Assembly (NCBI RefSeq): GCF_000685315.1 | Contig: NZ_ARYM01000002.1 | Location: forward strand, 124,001-188,000 | Source of the DNA: Hyphomonas polymorpha PS728 | GTDB lineage: Bacteria; Pseudomonadota; Alphaproteobacteria; Caulobacterales; Hyphomonadaceae | Reading direction: 5' to 3' | Length of the DNA: 64,000 nt | Shown here: positions 16,961-25,661 of the stretch, piece by piece | How positions within the stretch are numbered: position 1 is the first letter of the stretch | Layout: each line of letters opens with the position of its first letter | The notes under the pieces: model-generated | Seen by the model: only the letters and a program-made list of their open reading frames with translations | Told to the model about the DNA's origin: nothing | Databases searched by the model: none | Made by a program: the position numbers and the translations under genes

Positions 16961-17512
16961 CTAGTTCTGCAAGACCGCCAGGTCTCGCCGATAGGCTTCC
17001 CCGCAATTCTTGACAACGTACCAGGTGGAAACGTCTGACGTCAGAATATCACCCTCTGAAGCTGTCTTCCCATCCGCGGTCAAGCGAAAATGAAATGTGC
17101 CATTGACGGTAACAAAGGCGGCGGCGTCTCCTCCTCTGCGAAGGCGATGTGATAAGGTTGCTCCTTCGCCAAGTGCAAATCCAACATAACAACAATCGGG
17201 ATTGTTCAGCAGAAACTCGTCCACCGTATCGATGGGTATAACTTGCGACCGCTCGCCGCTGGGGCCCGCGCCCATGGGGTAGCCCATTAACGTTTGGGCG
17301 ACTGCGCTTCTGACCAATTCGTCACGCGTAAGCTTTCGTCCTGTTTCCGAACAAATGCCATTGAAATTGGCTTCCCGCGTCTCGCGCCATTGATAGGTAA
17401 AAGCAGCAGCGGAAAGTAATGCCAAGGCTCCGGCTACCGCCCAAGTTGCCGTCAATAGCGTTTGCTTGCGGCGGAGTTTTTCTAACTGCGGATCAAGGCT
17501 GGGCGAGGGCAT
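16961..17512 (-). CDS. Predicted single-pass membrane protein of unknown function
   Basis: This 183-residue protein has a short basic N-terminus, one transmembrane helix at about residues 20-42 (rich in Ala, Leu, Thr), and an outer domain with several Cys (GICSET, NPDCCYVG, KNCGEAY). I do not recognise the family. An in-frame GTG at 17557 would add 15 residues; neither start has a good ribosome site. Base composition is visibly more AT-rich than in neighbours, and the gene stands alone between a repeat-rich spacer and recQ, so recent acquisition is possible. Confidence 0.6.
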   Translation of the reverse strand: MPSPSLDPQLEKLRRKQTLLTATWAVAGALALLSAAAFTYQWRETREANFNGICSETGRKLTRDELVRSAVAQTLMGYPMGAGPSGERSQVIPIDTVDEFLLNNPDCCYVGFALGEGATLSHRLRRGGDAAAFVTVNGTFHFRLTADGKTASEGDILTSDVSTWYVVKNCGEAYRRDLAVLQN

Positions 17513-17734
17513 GTCGCGCGTCTCATCGTGTTGCACAAACCAGTCTGTCACGAACACACGCTTGTGTGACGCTGGATAGATTGAACTGAGGTTATATTAC
17601 GGCCAGGCGCTTTAAGGAACGCGGCCCCCCCCAACACTTGCAACGTCATGTCGGTCACGTACTCGCGTTTGTTGCTGCGTTCACTCCGCCCCAGCCCCTT
17701 GCCCTCGCCCCCGCATCTCCCCAGAACAGGGGCC

Positions 17735-19570
17735 ATGCCGTCTCCGCCCACCCTCACTGACGCCCGCGCGCTCTTGAAGCGCGTCTATGGCTATGACGCC
17801 TTCCGGGGGCTTCAGGAAAATGTGATTGCCGACACGCTGGCCGGCCGCGACGGTCTCGCCGTGTTGCCGACCGGCGGGGGCAAGTCGCTCTGCTACCAGA
17901 TCCCGGCGCTGCTGCGCGAAGGGGTGAGCATCGTCGTCTCGCCGCTGATCGCGCTGATGGCCGATCAGGTCGACGCGCTGAAGCTTGCCGGGGTGCGCGC
18001 CGAACGCCTCGACAGCTCGATGGATTTTGCCGCCCGCGCCGCCGCGCTGGACGCCGCCGCGCGCGGCGAGATGGACCTCCTCTATGTCTCGCCTGAAGGG
18101 CTCGGCAATGGGCTGGCAGACCGGCTTTCGCGCATGAAGGTCTCGCTGATCGCCGTGGATGAAGCCCACTGCGTCAGCCAGTGGGGCCATGATTTCCGCC
18201 CCGATTACCGCGCCCTCGGCCGCCTCAAGGCCCTGTTCAAGGGCGTGCCCCGTCTCGCTGTCACGGCGACCGCCGACGCGCGCACCCGCGACGACATCCT
18301 CGCCCAGCTCGACCTGACAGACCCGGCCGTGCATGTGGCGAGCTTCGACCGGCCAAACCTGATCCTCTCGGCTGAGCCCAAGGAAGGCAACCGCACCGCC
18401 CGCGTCGTCCAGCTCGTCAAGGCGCGTGCCGGCGTCAGCGGCATCGTCTATGCCGCCACCCGCAACGCCGTCGAGGATCTGGCCGACGCGCTGGAGAAAG
18501 CCGGGGTCCCCTCGCTTGCCTATCATGCCGGGCTTGAGGCGGAAGTGCGCGCCGCCCGTCAGCGCCGCTTCCTGCTGGAAGAAGGCCTGGTAATGTGCGC
18601 CACGGTTGCGTTCGGGATGGGCGTTGACAAGCCGGATGTCCGCTTCGTCATCCACGCCGATCCGCCCAAGACGCTGGAGGCCTATTGGCAGGAAGTCGGC
18701 CGCGGCGGGCGTGATGGCGAGCCGGCCGAAGGCGTTGCCCTGTTCGGCCCGTCAGACATGAACCGCTCCCTGCAATGGACCTACAGCAGCGACGCGCCCG
18801 ATGAGGTCAAGCGCGTCCAGCTGACCAAGACGCGCCAGCTCTTCGCCTTCCTCAATGGCGATGAATGCCGCCGGGCCGCTGTGCGCCGCTATTTCGGGGA
18901 AGAGGCGGTGGAGCCCTGCGGGGTGTGCGATGCCTGCAAGGGCGAGCTTGGGGAACGGTACGATGTGACCCGTTATGCCCAGATGGCGGTCTCCGCCGTG
19001 CTGCGCTGCGGCCAGCGCATCGGCCGGGGCCGCCTGGTGCAGCATCTGCTGGGCGAGGCAAAGGACGGGTTTGATACCGATCTCTCCAGTCTTTCCACCT
19101 TTGGCATCGGCAAGGAACTCTCCCGCCAGGGCTGGAACCGGGTGTTCGATGCGCTGCTCTATGAAGATCTGGTGGCCGAGGGCGGGGAAGCCATGCGCCC
19201 GGTGCTGGTCGTGCCGGATGCTGAGGCGGCCAAGGCCCTCTTCCGAGGGGAACGCACCGTCTCGCTCAAGCAGGACCCCGCTGCGGCCCGCCGCAAGACC
19301 CGCTCGAAGGGCGCCGCCAAAGTGGCCGTCATGGCAGACCTCTCCGAGCGGGACTTCTCCCTCTTCGAGGCGCTGCGTACCTGGCGGACGAACCTCGCCA
19401 AGGAGCGCGGCGTGCCGCCTTATGTCATCTTCCATGACAGGACGCTGGCCGAAATCGCGCGGGAACGCCCCGCCACCCCGGACGCCCTGCGCGAGATCAG
19501 CGGGGTAGGGGAGAAGAAGGCGCAGGCCTATGCCGCCGAGGTCGCGCGGGTCATCTCCGAGGCCGCCTGA
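17735..19570 (+). CDS. recQ: ATP-dependent DNA helicase RecQ
   Basis: This 611-residue RecQ has a helicase core with Walker A PTGGGKSLCYQIP (Lys50) and Walker B/motif II VDEAHCVSQWGHDFRPDY, an RQC region whose zinc cysteines are in DECRRAAVRRYFGE and CGVCDACKG, and a C-terminal HRDC domain (about residues 535-608). It unwinds recombination and stalled-fork structures in 3'-5' direction. I use the ATG at 17735, preceded by an AGGGG; upstream in-frame codons are low-complexity. Downstream, before the clpP-like gene, lies a phased TGTCC array. Confidence 0.95.
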   Translation: MPSPPTLTDARALLKRVYGYDAFRGLQENVIADTLAGRDGLAVLPTGGGKSLCYQIPALLREGVSIVVSPLIALMADQVDALKLAGVRAERLDSSMDFAARAAALDAAARGEMDLLYVSPEGLGNGLADRLSRMKVSLIAVDEAHCVSQWGHDFRPDYRALGRLKALFKGVPRLAVTATADARTRDDILAQLDLTDPAVHVASFDRPNLILSAEPKEGNRTARVVQLVKARAGVSGIVYAATRNAVEDLADALEKAGVPSLAYHAGLEAEVRAARQRRFLLEEGLVMCATVAFGMGVDKPDVRFVIHADPPKTLEAYWQEVGRGGRDGEPAEGVALFGPSDMNRSLQWTYSSDAPDEVKRVQLTKTRQLFAFLNGDECRRAAVRRYFGEEAVEPCGVCDACKGELGERYDVTRYAQMAVSAVLRCGQRIGRGRLVQHLLGEAKDGFDTDLSSLSTFGIGKELSRQGWNRVFDALLYEDLVAEGGEAMRPVLVVPDAEAAKALFRGERTVSLKQDPAAARRKTRSKGAAKVAVMADLSERDFSLFEALRTWRTNLAKERGVPPYVIFHDRTLAEIARERPATPDALREISGVGEKKAQAYAAEVARVISEAA

Positions 19571-19580
19571 GGTTCCGAAC

Positions 19581-19628
19581 TGTCCGGATTTGTCCACGGC
19601 CTGTCCGCAACTGTCCGGAATTGTCCGG
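19581..19628 (+). repeat. Helically phased TGTCC array A
   Basis: TGTCC occurs at 19581, 19591, 19602, 19612 and 19622, spacing 10, 11, 10 and 10 bases, in the gap between recQ and the clpP-like gene. Two related arrays lie at 28756-28802 and 49808-49853. Confidence 0.7.
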
Positions 19629-19727
19629 CCCCTGGCTGGGGAATAGTGAGCCGCGTGCCTTGACCCGGCGCCCCTGGCACCGCACCTATACGACCTGAAA
19701 TCAAAGAGATTCCTTTCCGGAGCCTGC

Positions 19728-20330
19728 ATGACCCCCTTCCGCCTTGACGATGAAGACGAAAAAGAAGCCACTCCCGTAGCAAATCCCGCTGCGCTGGTGG
19801 AAAATGCCCTGTTCAAGTCGCGTACCATCCTGCTGACCGGCGGGATCGACTTCAAACAGGCCCGCATGGTCTGCGAGCGGATGCTGGCCCTGTCTGCCGA
19901 AAGCGATGATCCCATCCTGCTGATCCTCTCCTCGCCCGGCGGTCACGTCGAAAGCGGCGACATGATCCATGACATGATCAAATTCGTCACCGCCCCGGTA
20001 AAAGTGCTCGGCTCTGGCTGGGTCGCCTCGGCGGGCGCGCTGATCTATGCCGCCGCCCAGAAGGAAAACCGGTATTCGCTGCCCAACACCCGCTACCTGC
20101 TGCACGAACCCCGCGGCGGCGTTGGCGGCCAGGCTACGGATGTCGAGATCCAGGCCCGCGAAATCATCAAGATGCGCGAGCGTCTGAACAAGATTTTCGC
20201 CGAAGCCACCGGCAAGCCGCTTGAGCAGATCAAGAAGGACACCGACCGGGATTTCTGGATGAGCGCTCAGGAGGCTGTGGATTACGGCCTTGTGAACAAG
20301 ATCATCCGCAATCGCCGCGAAATCTCCTGA
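19728..20330 (+). CDS. ClpP-family serine protease (ClpP paralogue)
   Basis: This 200-residue ClpP-like peptidase keeps the triad: Ser101 in WVASAGALI, His126 in LLHEPRGG and Asp175 in DRDFWMSA. The oxyanion-loop sequence SSPGGHVESGD is also kept. It differs from housekeeping ClpP, which has GQAASMGA at the nucleophile, and starts with an acidic extension (about residues 6-15), so it resembles the second ClpP found in many alphaproteobacteria and actinobacteria. No clpX or clpA is adjacent, so its unfoldase partner is unknown. Two palindromes follow the stop. Confidence 0.88.
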   Translation: MTPFRLDDEDEKEATPVANPAALVENALFKSRTILLTGGIDFKQARMVCERMLALSAESDDPILLILSSPGGHVESGDMIHDMIKFVTAPVKVLGSGWVASAGALIYAAAQKENRYSLPNTRYLLHEPRGGVGGQATDVEIQAREIIKMRERLNKIFAEATGKPLEQIKKDTDRDFWMSAQEAVDYGLVNKIIRNRREIS

Positions 20331-20358
20331 TCACAACAGGTCTGGCGTTTGCCGGAAG

Positions 20359-20401
20359 GTAACACTTGTTACGGATGATCGGGCATTAACCTTAATGCCC
20401 G
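20359..20401. promoter_or_regulatory. Two perfect palindromes before the histidine kinase gene
   Basis: A 14-base operator-like palindrome with 6-bp arms (20359-20364 and 20367-20372) is followed by a 10-bp inverted repeat with a 2-base centre (20380-20389 with 20392-20401). The second ends seven bases before the kinase ATG and has no T tract, so it could serve as an operator or as a translation-masking hairpin. Confidence 0.5.
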
Positions 20402-20408
20402 GTCCCCG

Positions 20409-22040
20409 ATGCCCGTACGCCTCCAGGAAATTGCGCTCAGCGTGCCGCCCATTCCGTCCTCCACGACGGGCGCGGCGGCTCTCTCCCTCTTCTTGTCCGA
20501 CCCGCTGCTGTTTGCGCTCCCGGTCCGGCTGGAGACGGGCGAGGACGGGGCGCCGCGCATTGCGCAGGTCACCCGCGCCCGGCTGACTGAGGCACTCGCC
20601 GGGCCCAATGGCCGCGATATCTTCGCCGCCCGCCCGGTACATCACCTGATCACGCAGACCCCCGTTATCGCAGATGGCACCCTGCCCGTCGCCCTGATTG
20701 CCAAACAGGCGGCAGAGAAGGGCACCAGCGCGCTGACCGATGGCGTGATCGTGATGGAAGAGGGTGTCTATAAGGGCCTCGTTTCTCCGGCTGCGCTGCT
20801 GAAGGCGGTGGCCGAGGAAAACACCGCCCGCGCCCGCAGCCAGCAGGCCAGCCATCGCCGCATCGAAGAGATGAAGGCGAAGATGCTGATGCTGGCGGAA
20901 GGCCGCTCCCGCTTCCTGGCCTTCATCGGCCACGAAATCCGCACGCCGCTGACAGGCATTCTCGGGGTGGCCGACCTCATCAAGGATCAGGCCCCCACCA
21001 GCGAGACCCGGCGCCTGGCGGAGACCATTTCCAATAGCGGCCAGCATCTGGAGCGCCTGCTCAATGACCTGCTGGACCTTTCCCGGCTGGAAGTGGGCAA
21101 GCTGCCGGTAACCATGCAGGCTTTCGAGCTGCGCCAGTTTGCCTCTGAAACGCGCGACCTCTGGCAGCCCAAGCTTGACGCCAAGCGCGTGGGCCTGCGC
21201 ATCGCCGTGGCCCGCAGCGCCGAAGGCCGTATCGAAAGCGATGCCGGGCGCCTGCGGCAGATCCTGTTCAACCTCGTCAGCAATGCCGTGAAGTTCACCG
21301 ATCGCGGCCATGTCACCGTTCAGATGTCCACCGTTCCGGCAGGGGAGGGGCTGACCCTCATCATGACCGTTGCCGATACGGGCCGCGGCATTTCCGATGC
21401 AGACAAGGCGCGCCTGTTTGAAGAGTTCGAGCAGGCCGACGACACCATCGCCGCCACCCATGGCGGCTCCGGCCTCGGCCTCAGCATCGCGCGCGCCCTG
21501 GCGCGGCGTCTTGGCGGGGACATCGCGCTGGCTGACAATGCCGGCGGCGGTTGCCTGTTCACCGTCACTGTGCCGGTGCAGAAAGCCGGCCCGCGCCTGG
21601 CGGTGGAGAATGCCGCGCCCACAAGCGCCGGGCGGTTTGATCTTGGCGAGATCCTTGTCGCCGAAGACCATGAGACGACCGCCTTTGTCATCCGCGAGGC
21701 GCTTGTTGCCGCCGGCTGGCGGGTAGAATGCGTGCCGGATGCGACCGTTGCTGCCCAGCGCATCGCCGTGCGCCGCTATCAGGCGGTACTCACCGATGTG
21801 CATATGCCCGGCGGCGGGGCTGAAGCGGTGCTGAAAGCGGCGCGGTTTGGTCCCGGCCAGAACAGCGCCGTGCCGGTCCTTGCTCTGACGGCGGATGGAA
21901 CGCCCGAATGCCGCGCGGCGTGCGAGAAGCTTGGCTTCTCCGGCCTGATCGAAAAGCCGGTGCGCCCGCGTGCGCTGGTGGCGGCGCTGGCCGATACGCT
22001 GCTCAGCGCGCCGCGGGAAAAGCAGGCGAAAGCGGTGTGA
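20409..22040 (+). CDS. Cytoplasmic hybrid sensor histidine kinase with CBS-like input domain
   Basis: This 543-residue protein has no transmembrane helix. Residues 10-135 resemble a CBS-type pair of the kind found ahead of GGDEF/EAL modules (ARPVHHLITQTPVIADGTLPV and SDGVIV-like LTDGVIVMEEGVYKGLV). A linker coiled coil spans about 138-165. A HisKA domain follows with His175 in FIGHEIRTPLTG, then a HATPase with NAVKF and DTGRGISDAD plus GGSGLGLS. A C-terminal receiver (about 413-535) has acidic Glu419-Asp420, phosphoacceptor Asp463 and the conserved Lys in IEKPVRP. It probably senses a cytoplasmic nucleotide-like ligand. No cognate response regulator or phosphotransfer protein lies beside it. 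Confidence 0.9.
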   Translation: MPVRLQEIALSVPPIPSSTTGAAALSLFLSDPLLFALPVRLETGEDGAPRIAQVTRARLTEALAGPNGRDIFAARPVHHLITQTPVIADGTLPVALIAKQAAEKGTSALTDGVIVMEEGVYKGLVSPAALLKAVAEENTARARSQQASHRRIEEMKAKMLMLAEGRSRFLAFIGHEIRTPLTGILGVADLIKDQAPTSETRRLAETISNSGQHLERLLNDLLDLSRLEVGKLPVTMQAFELRQFASETRDLWQPKLDAKRVGLRIAVARSAEGRIESDAGRLRQILFNLVSNAVKFTDRGHVTVQMSTVPAGEGLTLIMTVADTGRGISDADKARLFEEFEQADDTIAATHGGSGLGLSIARALARRLGGDIALADNAGGGCLFTVTVPVQKAGPRLAVENAAPTSAGRFDLGEILVAEDHETTAFVIREALVAAGWRVECVPDATVAAQRIAVRRYQAVLTDVHMPGGGAEAVLKAARFGPGQNSAVPVLALTADGTPECRAACEKLGFSGLIEKPVRPRALVAALADTLLSAPREKQAKAV

Positions 22041-22050
22041 TCCGGCTTTC

Positions 22051-24291
22051 CTAGAAAGACCGGCCGATCACCAGATAAGCTGATTGCCGCCCCCCTTCGG
22101 AGCGGCCAAAGGCGAGGTATACCGGCCCGAGCGCGGTATTGGCGCCGACATAGACGCTGCCGCCAAAGCGCACATCATCCAGCGAGAAACTATCAGGCTC
22201 CGACCAGACCTCGCCCGCCTCGATTGATCCGCCCACGAACAGGGGAACTCCGAAGAGAACATCGTCGGTATTGACCAGAGAGCGGCGATAGATCAGCCGC
22301 CCGGCAAGGAAGTTCTCGCCGGCCAGCTCATCCAGCCGGTAGCCCGAAAGGCTGAACAGGCCGCCAATCCGGTAGAGCGTATCAATCGGCGGAGCGCCGC
22401 TGAGGCGCAGGCCGCCGGACACCGAAGTCAGTACGGTGTTCCGCCCGAAGGTAAACGCATGCAGGCCGGAGGCGGACATCGTCTGATAGTCTGCATTGTC
22501 GCCCAACCCTTCCAGGCCATGCGTCCAGCGCATCTTGGCGCTCACGCCCCGGCGCGGAAAGAAGGGATCGTTGAGCGTATCGAGACCGGCAGAGGCAAAC
22601 AGGCGGCCCGTATCGATGTCGACTTCATTGAAGGGGCCGGCGCCTTCGTTCAGCTTGGCGCGCCCCGTGCCGAGTTCTGTACCCACACGGATTTCCCCGA
22701 AATTGCCAAACTGGCGGCCCGCATCAATGCCCAGCAGACCATAGGTGAGATCATATCCGGCGGTCTTGAAGCCGCGCTGGGAATAGATGTTCACCGGCCG
22801 GTTCTCGATCTCCGCGCGCGCGGCAGCAAACCAGCTTTGTTCGGGTTCCAGCAGGCGGAAATATTCCAGACCGAATTCATTGATGTCGCCGATAGTGACG
22901 ATTGCGCGGATTTCCGAGCCATAGGCATCCAGCGCCGCGCTGCGATAATCCACCGACACGGCCACATCAGACTCGGTGTTGAAGTCGTTCTCCACGATCA
23001 TGCCGAGCCGCACCCGGCCGGCATTGCGGCGGGAATCTTCGGCCCGCACGATCAGGCCGGTCAGCCCCTCCTGCTCGGCCATCGTATAGTCCACCCGCTC
23101 GAACGGGCCGAGGGCATAGATCCGGTCGAGCGCTTCATTGATCTCATCGGTATCGGCCGGCTTGCCCAGAACGCTTGCCATGCGCGTCTCGAGCAGGGAC
23201 TGGTTGAGGCGGGATGTGTTCTCGATGCGGACGAAGGAGATGACCGGCGGCGGGGCGTCGCCGATGCCGGCATAGCTGACCGGTGGGCGGTCCTTGGCAA
23301 TCGGCGCAAACTTGTCCCCCAGGGCCTGAACCGACTTCCGGCCGGCCTCAATCAGATCCTTGCCGCGCGTGAAGGCGGCCGGGCCAATCTTGCCGGTGTC
23401 GACCCGCACGAGCACATCGCCGGAATTCATTGAGGCAATTTCAGCGCGTTCATTTGCCAGGATCAGCAGGCTGACGGTCTGCGACAGAACATCGACCACA
23501 GAGCCGATCTGCTCCTGCTTCAGCAGCTCGTTGGGGGTCCACACCGCGATCACGATATCGGCGCCCATATCCCGCGCCACGCTGACCGGGATGTTGGCGG
23601 AAAGGCCGCCATCCACCAGCAGCTTGCCATCCAGATTGAATGCCGGGAATACGCCGGGCACGGACATGGACGCCCGCATCGCCATCGGCAGCTCGCCCGA
23701 GCCGATGATGACGGCCTCGCCCGTGGCAATGTCCGTGGCAACCGCGCGGAAGGGGATCGTCAGATCATCAAAGCTCTGCACATTCATCCGCGCCGGGGTG
23801 AGCCGGCGCAGTTCCTTCATCAGCGCCTGATCGGAGATGGCGCCCGTGGGCAGGAGAAGGCCAGCGCCCGATACGCCCAGGCTCGCCGTGCCGGGAAAGT
23901 CTACCTGCTGCTGCTTCTGGCGGTAGGTGAGCTTGTCGCGTTCCGGCGCCGGGTTGAACACGCCGCTCCAGTTGACCTTCTGAACGACCTCTTCCAGCTC
24001 CGCGCCGCTCATCCCGGCTGCGTAGAGCCCGCCGATAACCGCGCCCATAGATGTGCCCACCACGATGTCAGGCCGGATGCCCATCGCTTCGAGCTCCTGG
24101 ATGGCGCCGACATGGGAGAGGCCGAGCGCGCCCCCGCCGGAGAGCACCAGCGCGACCGTGGGGCGCCGGGCCTCCGTCGTTTCGGCCGTTTCCTGCGCCA
24201 GGCTGGTGGCGGCAAAGGCAAACAGGGCGGTGAGAAGGAGCAGCGGCCGGGACAGCCAGCAAGCCAGAGTGCGGGAGAAGGTCTGCGTCAT
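22051..24291 (-). CDS. Patatin-like phospholipase fused to an outer-membrane barrel (type Vd-like)
   Basis: This 746-residue protein has a signal peptide ending SLAQ and a patatin domain (about residues 45-240) with the oxyanion motif SGGGALGLSH, nucleophile Ser81 in GTSMG and Asp227 in VDGGLSANIP. A short POTRA-like region follows around 340-400 (SRLNQSLLETRMASVL...ALGPFERVDY). The C-terminal BamA/surface-antigen type barrel ends in Phe. This is the layout of PlpD-type autotransporters, in which a lipase is exposed or released through its own barrel. It has its own promoter region beside the tRNA gene. The substrate lipid is not predictable. Confidence 0.9.
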   Translation of the reverse strand: MTQTFSRTLACWLSRPLLLLTALFAFAATSLAQETAETTEARRPTVALVLSGGGALGLSHVGAIQELEAMGIRPDIVVGTSMGAVIGGLYAAGMSGAELEEVVQKVNWSGVFNPAPERDKLTYRQKQQQVDFPGTASLGVSGAGLLLPTGAISDQALMKELRRLTPARMNVQSFDDLTIPFRAVATDIATGEAVIIGSGELPMAMRASMSVPGVFPAFNLDGKLLVDGGLSANIPVSVARDMGADIVIAVWTPNELLKQEQIGSVVDVLSQTVSLLILANERAEIASMNSGDVLVRVDTGKIGPAAFTRGKDLIEAGRKSVQALGDKFAPIAKDRPPVSYAGIGDAPPPVISFVRIENTSRLNQSLLETRMASVLGKPADTDEINEALDRIYALGPFERVDYTMAEQEGLTGLIVRAEDSRRNAGRVRLGMIVENDFNTESDVAVSVDYRSAALDAYGSEIRAIVTIGDINEFGLEYFRLLEPEQSWFAAARAEIENRPVNIYSQRGFKTAGYDLTYGLLGIDAGRQFGNFGEIRVGTELGTGRAKLNEGAGPFNEVDIDTGRLFASAGLDTLNDPFFPRRGVSAKMRWTHGLEGLGDNADYQTMSASGLHAFTFGRNTVLTSVSGGLRLSGAPPIDTLYRIGGLFSLSGYRLDELAGENFLAGRLIYRRSLVNTDDVLFGVPLFVGGSIEAGEVWSEPDSFSLDDVRFGGSVYVGANTALGPVYLAFGRSEGGRQSAYLVIGRSF

Positions 24292-24346
24292 CAGGCGATC
24301 CTCTGGCCAGTTGGCTGGCGGCGCAAGAGGGGTCGCCGGCTGGGCG

Positions 24347-24423
24347 TGGTGGTTCGGGAGAGACTTGAACTCTCGACCTCGCGATTATGAGTCGCGCGCT
24401 CTAACCAACTGAGCTACCGAACC
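24347..24423 (-). tRNA. tRNA with CAT anticodon (elongator Met or lysidine-type Ile)
   Basis: A 77-base cloverleaf reads on the minus strand. It has a 7-bp acceptor stem (24417-24423 with 24351-24357), the D-arm sequence TAGCTCAGTTGG, an anticodon loop CTCATAA and a T-arm with GTTCAAGTC. A73 and CCA are encoded (24350-24347). The anticodon is CAT. The anticodon stem GCGAC/TCGC is like tRNA-Ile2 of E. coli, so it may be the TilS-modified Ile tRNA rather than elongator Met; it is not an initiator, because the first acceptor pair is matched. Confidence 0.95.
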
Positions 24424-24481
24424 TGAACGCCGCATCAGCGAAGGCGCCTGATACACATGGAAAGGGGGGCGCGCAAGCACC

Positions 24482-25612
24482 CTATCCTGCAAGCTCTGCC
24501 ACATGGTCTGCAATTGACAGGGATGAGGTCAGCCCCGGGCTTTCGATGCCCAGAAGGTTAATCAGGCCGGCGCTGCCATGGGTTTCAGACCCCTCGATGC
24601 GGAAATCGCCCGATGGGGCGCCTCTGGGCACGATCTTGGGCCGCACGCCGGCATAATCGGGGGTCAACCGGTCGACGGTCAGGCCCGGCCAGTAGCGGCT
24701 GACTTCGGCATGGAACACGGCGGCGCGGGCGGGATCGACGCGGTAATCGAAGGGCGGGGAGGCGCCCTCGGGCAGCCATTCAGCGTCGGGCCCCACCTTG
24801 CCGCGCCCGCCCAGGTCTATCGTCAGGTGCAGGCCCAGCGTGGCGGTGTTGGGCATGGGATAGATCAGCCGGGAGAAGGGCGTGCGGCCGCTTATCCCGA
24901 AATAGCTGCCCTTCACGAAATGGGTTTCCGGCAAGCCGGCCGTGTGGGGGCCTTCTATTGTGGCGGCTATATGGGACGCGTAGTGACCCGCCGCATTGAC
25001 CACGGTGCGAGCGAGGATTGTGGCCGGATTGTCCCCGCCGGTCTCCAGCCGGATATGGCCTGCCTCCACCGCGCCGGAGAGCACCGGCGTGTTGAAGGCA
25101 ATCGAGCCGCCTGCGTCTTCCAGCTCGCCTTGAAGGGCCAGGAAATAGGCGTGGCTATCGAAGATGCCGGAGACGGGGGAGTGGATGGCGGCGGCCACTT
25201 CGGGGTTGAGCGCAGGCTCCATCGCCAGAGCCCCCGCGCCGTCCAGCAGGCGCAGGTCTTCCACGCCATTGGCCTGCGCCCGCGCCAGGATCGCGCCAAG
25301 TTCGCCCGCTTCCCCTTCGCCAATGGCCACCACCAGCTTGCCGCAGCGTTTTACGGCAACGCCATGGGCATCCAGAAAGCTATAGAGCATCCGCCGGCCA
25401 TTGACGCAGTGGCGCGCCTTGAGGCTGCCGGTGGCATAGTAGAGCCCGGCATGGATCACCTCGGAATTGCGGGACGAGGTGTGCATCGCAATCTGGTCTT
25501 CGGCCTCCAGCACGATCACCTCGCGCCCCGCCCGCGCCAGCGCGCGCCCGCAGGCCAGGCCAATCACGCCCGCCCCGATCACCACCACGTCTGCTTCGAA
25601 ACTGTCTGTCAT
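24482..25612 (-). CDS. L-2-hydroxyglutarate oxidase-like FAD-dependent oxidoreductase
   Basis: This 376-residue DAO-superfamily flavoprotein has an N-terminal Rossmann motif VVVIGAGVIGLACGRALA, followed by the LhgO/L2HGDH pattern HTSSRNSEVIHAGLYY and SLKARHCVNGRR. The C-terminal end contains YAGVRPKIV and a GIESPGLTSSL segment that closes the FAD site. Family enzymes oxidise L-2-hydroxyglutarate to 2-oxoglutarate and pass electrons to the quinone pool or oxygen. The assignment to this substrate is by family resemblance. It lies 49 bases from the next minus-strand gene and is probably co-transcribed with it. Confidence 0.88.
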   Translation of the reverse strand: MTDSFEADVVVIGAGVIGLACGRALARAGREVIVLEAEDQIAMHTSSRNSEVIHAGLYYATGSLKARHCVNGRRMLYSFLDAHGVAVKRCGKLVVAIGEGEAGELGAILARAQANGVEDLRLLDGAGALAMEPALNPEVAAAIHSPVSGIFDSHAYFLALQGELEDAGGSIAFNTPVLSGAVEAGHIRLETGGDNPATILARTVVNAAGHYASHIAATIEGPHTAGLPETHFVKGSYFGISGRTPFSRLIYPMPNTATLGLHLTIDLGGRGKVGPDAEWLPEGASPPFDYRVDPARAAVFHAEVSRYWPGLTVDRLTPDYAGVRPKIVPRGAPSGDFRIEGSETHGSAGLINLLGIESPGLTSSLSIADHVAELAG

Positions 25613-25661
25613 CGACTCTGGGGTTCTTTGCCGGAGCGGTATTGCGCCGGGTTTTCAGCGG

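Noticed and set aside
20331-21803. A 490-codon minus-strand open frame
   Set aside because: Antisense to the hybrid histidine kinase, whose HisKA, HATPase and receiver motifs are all in frame.
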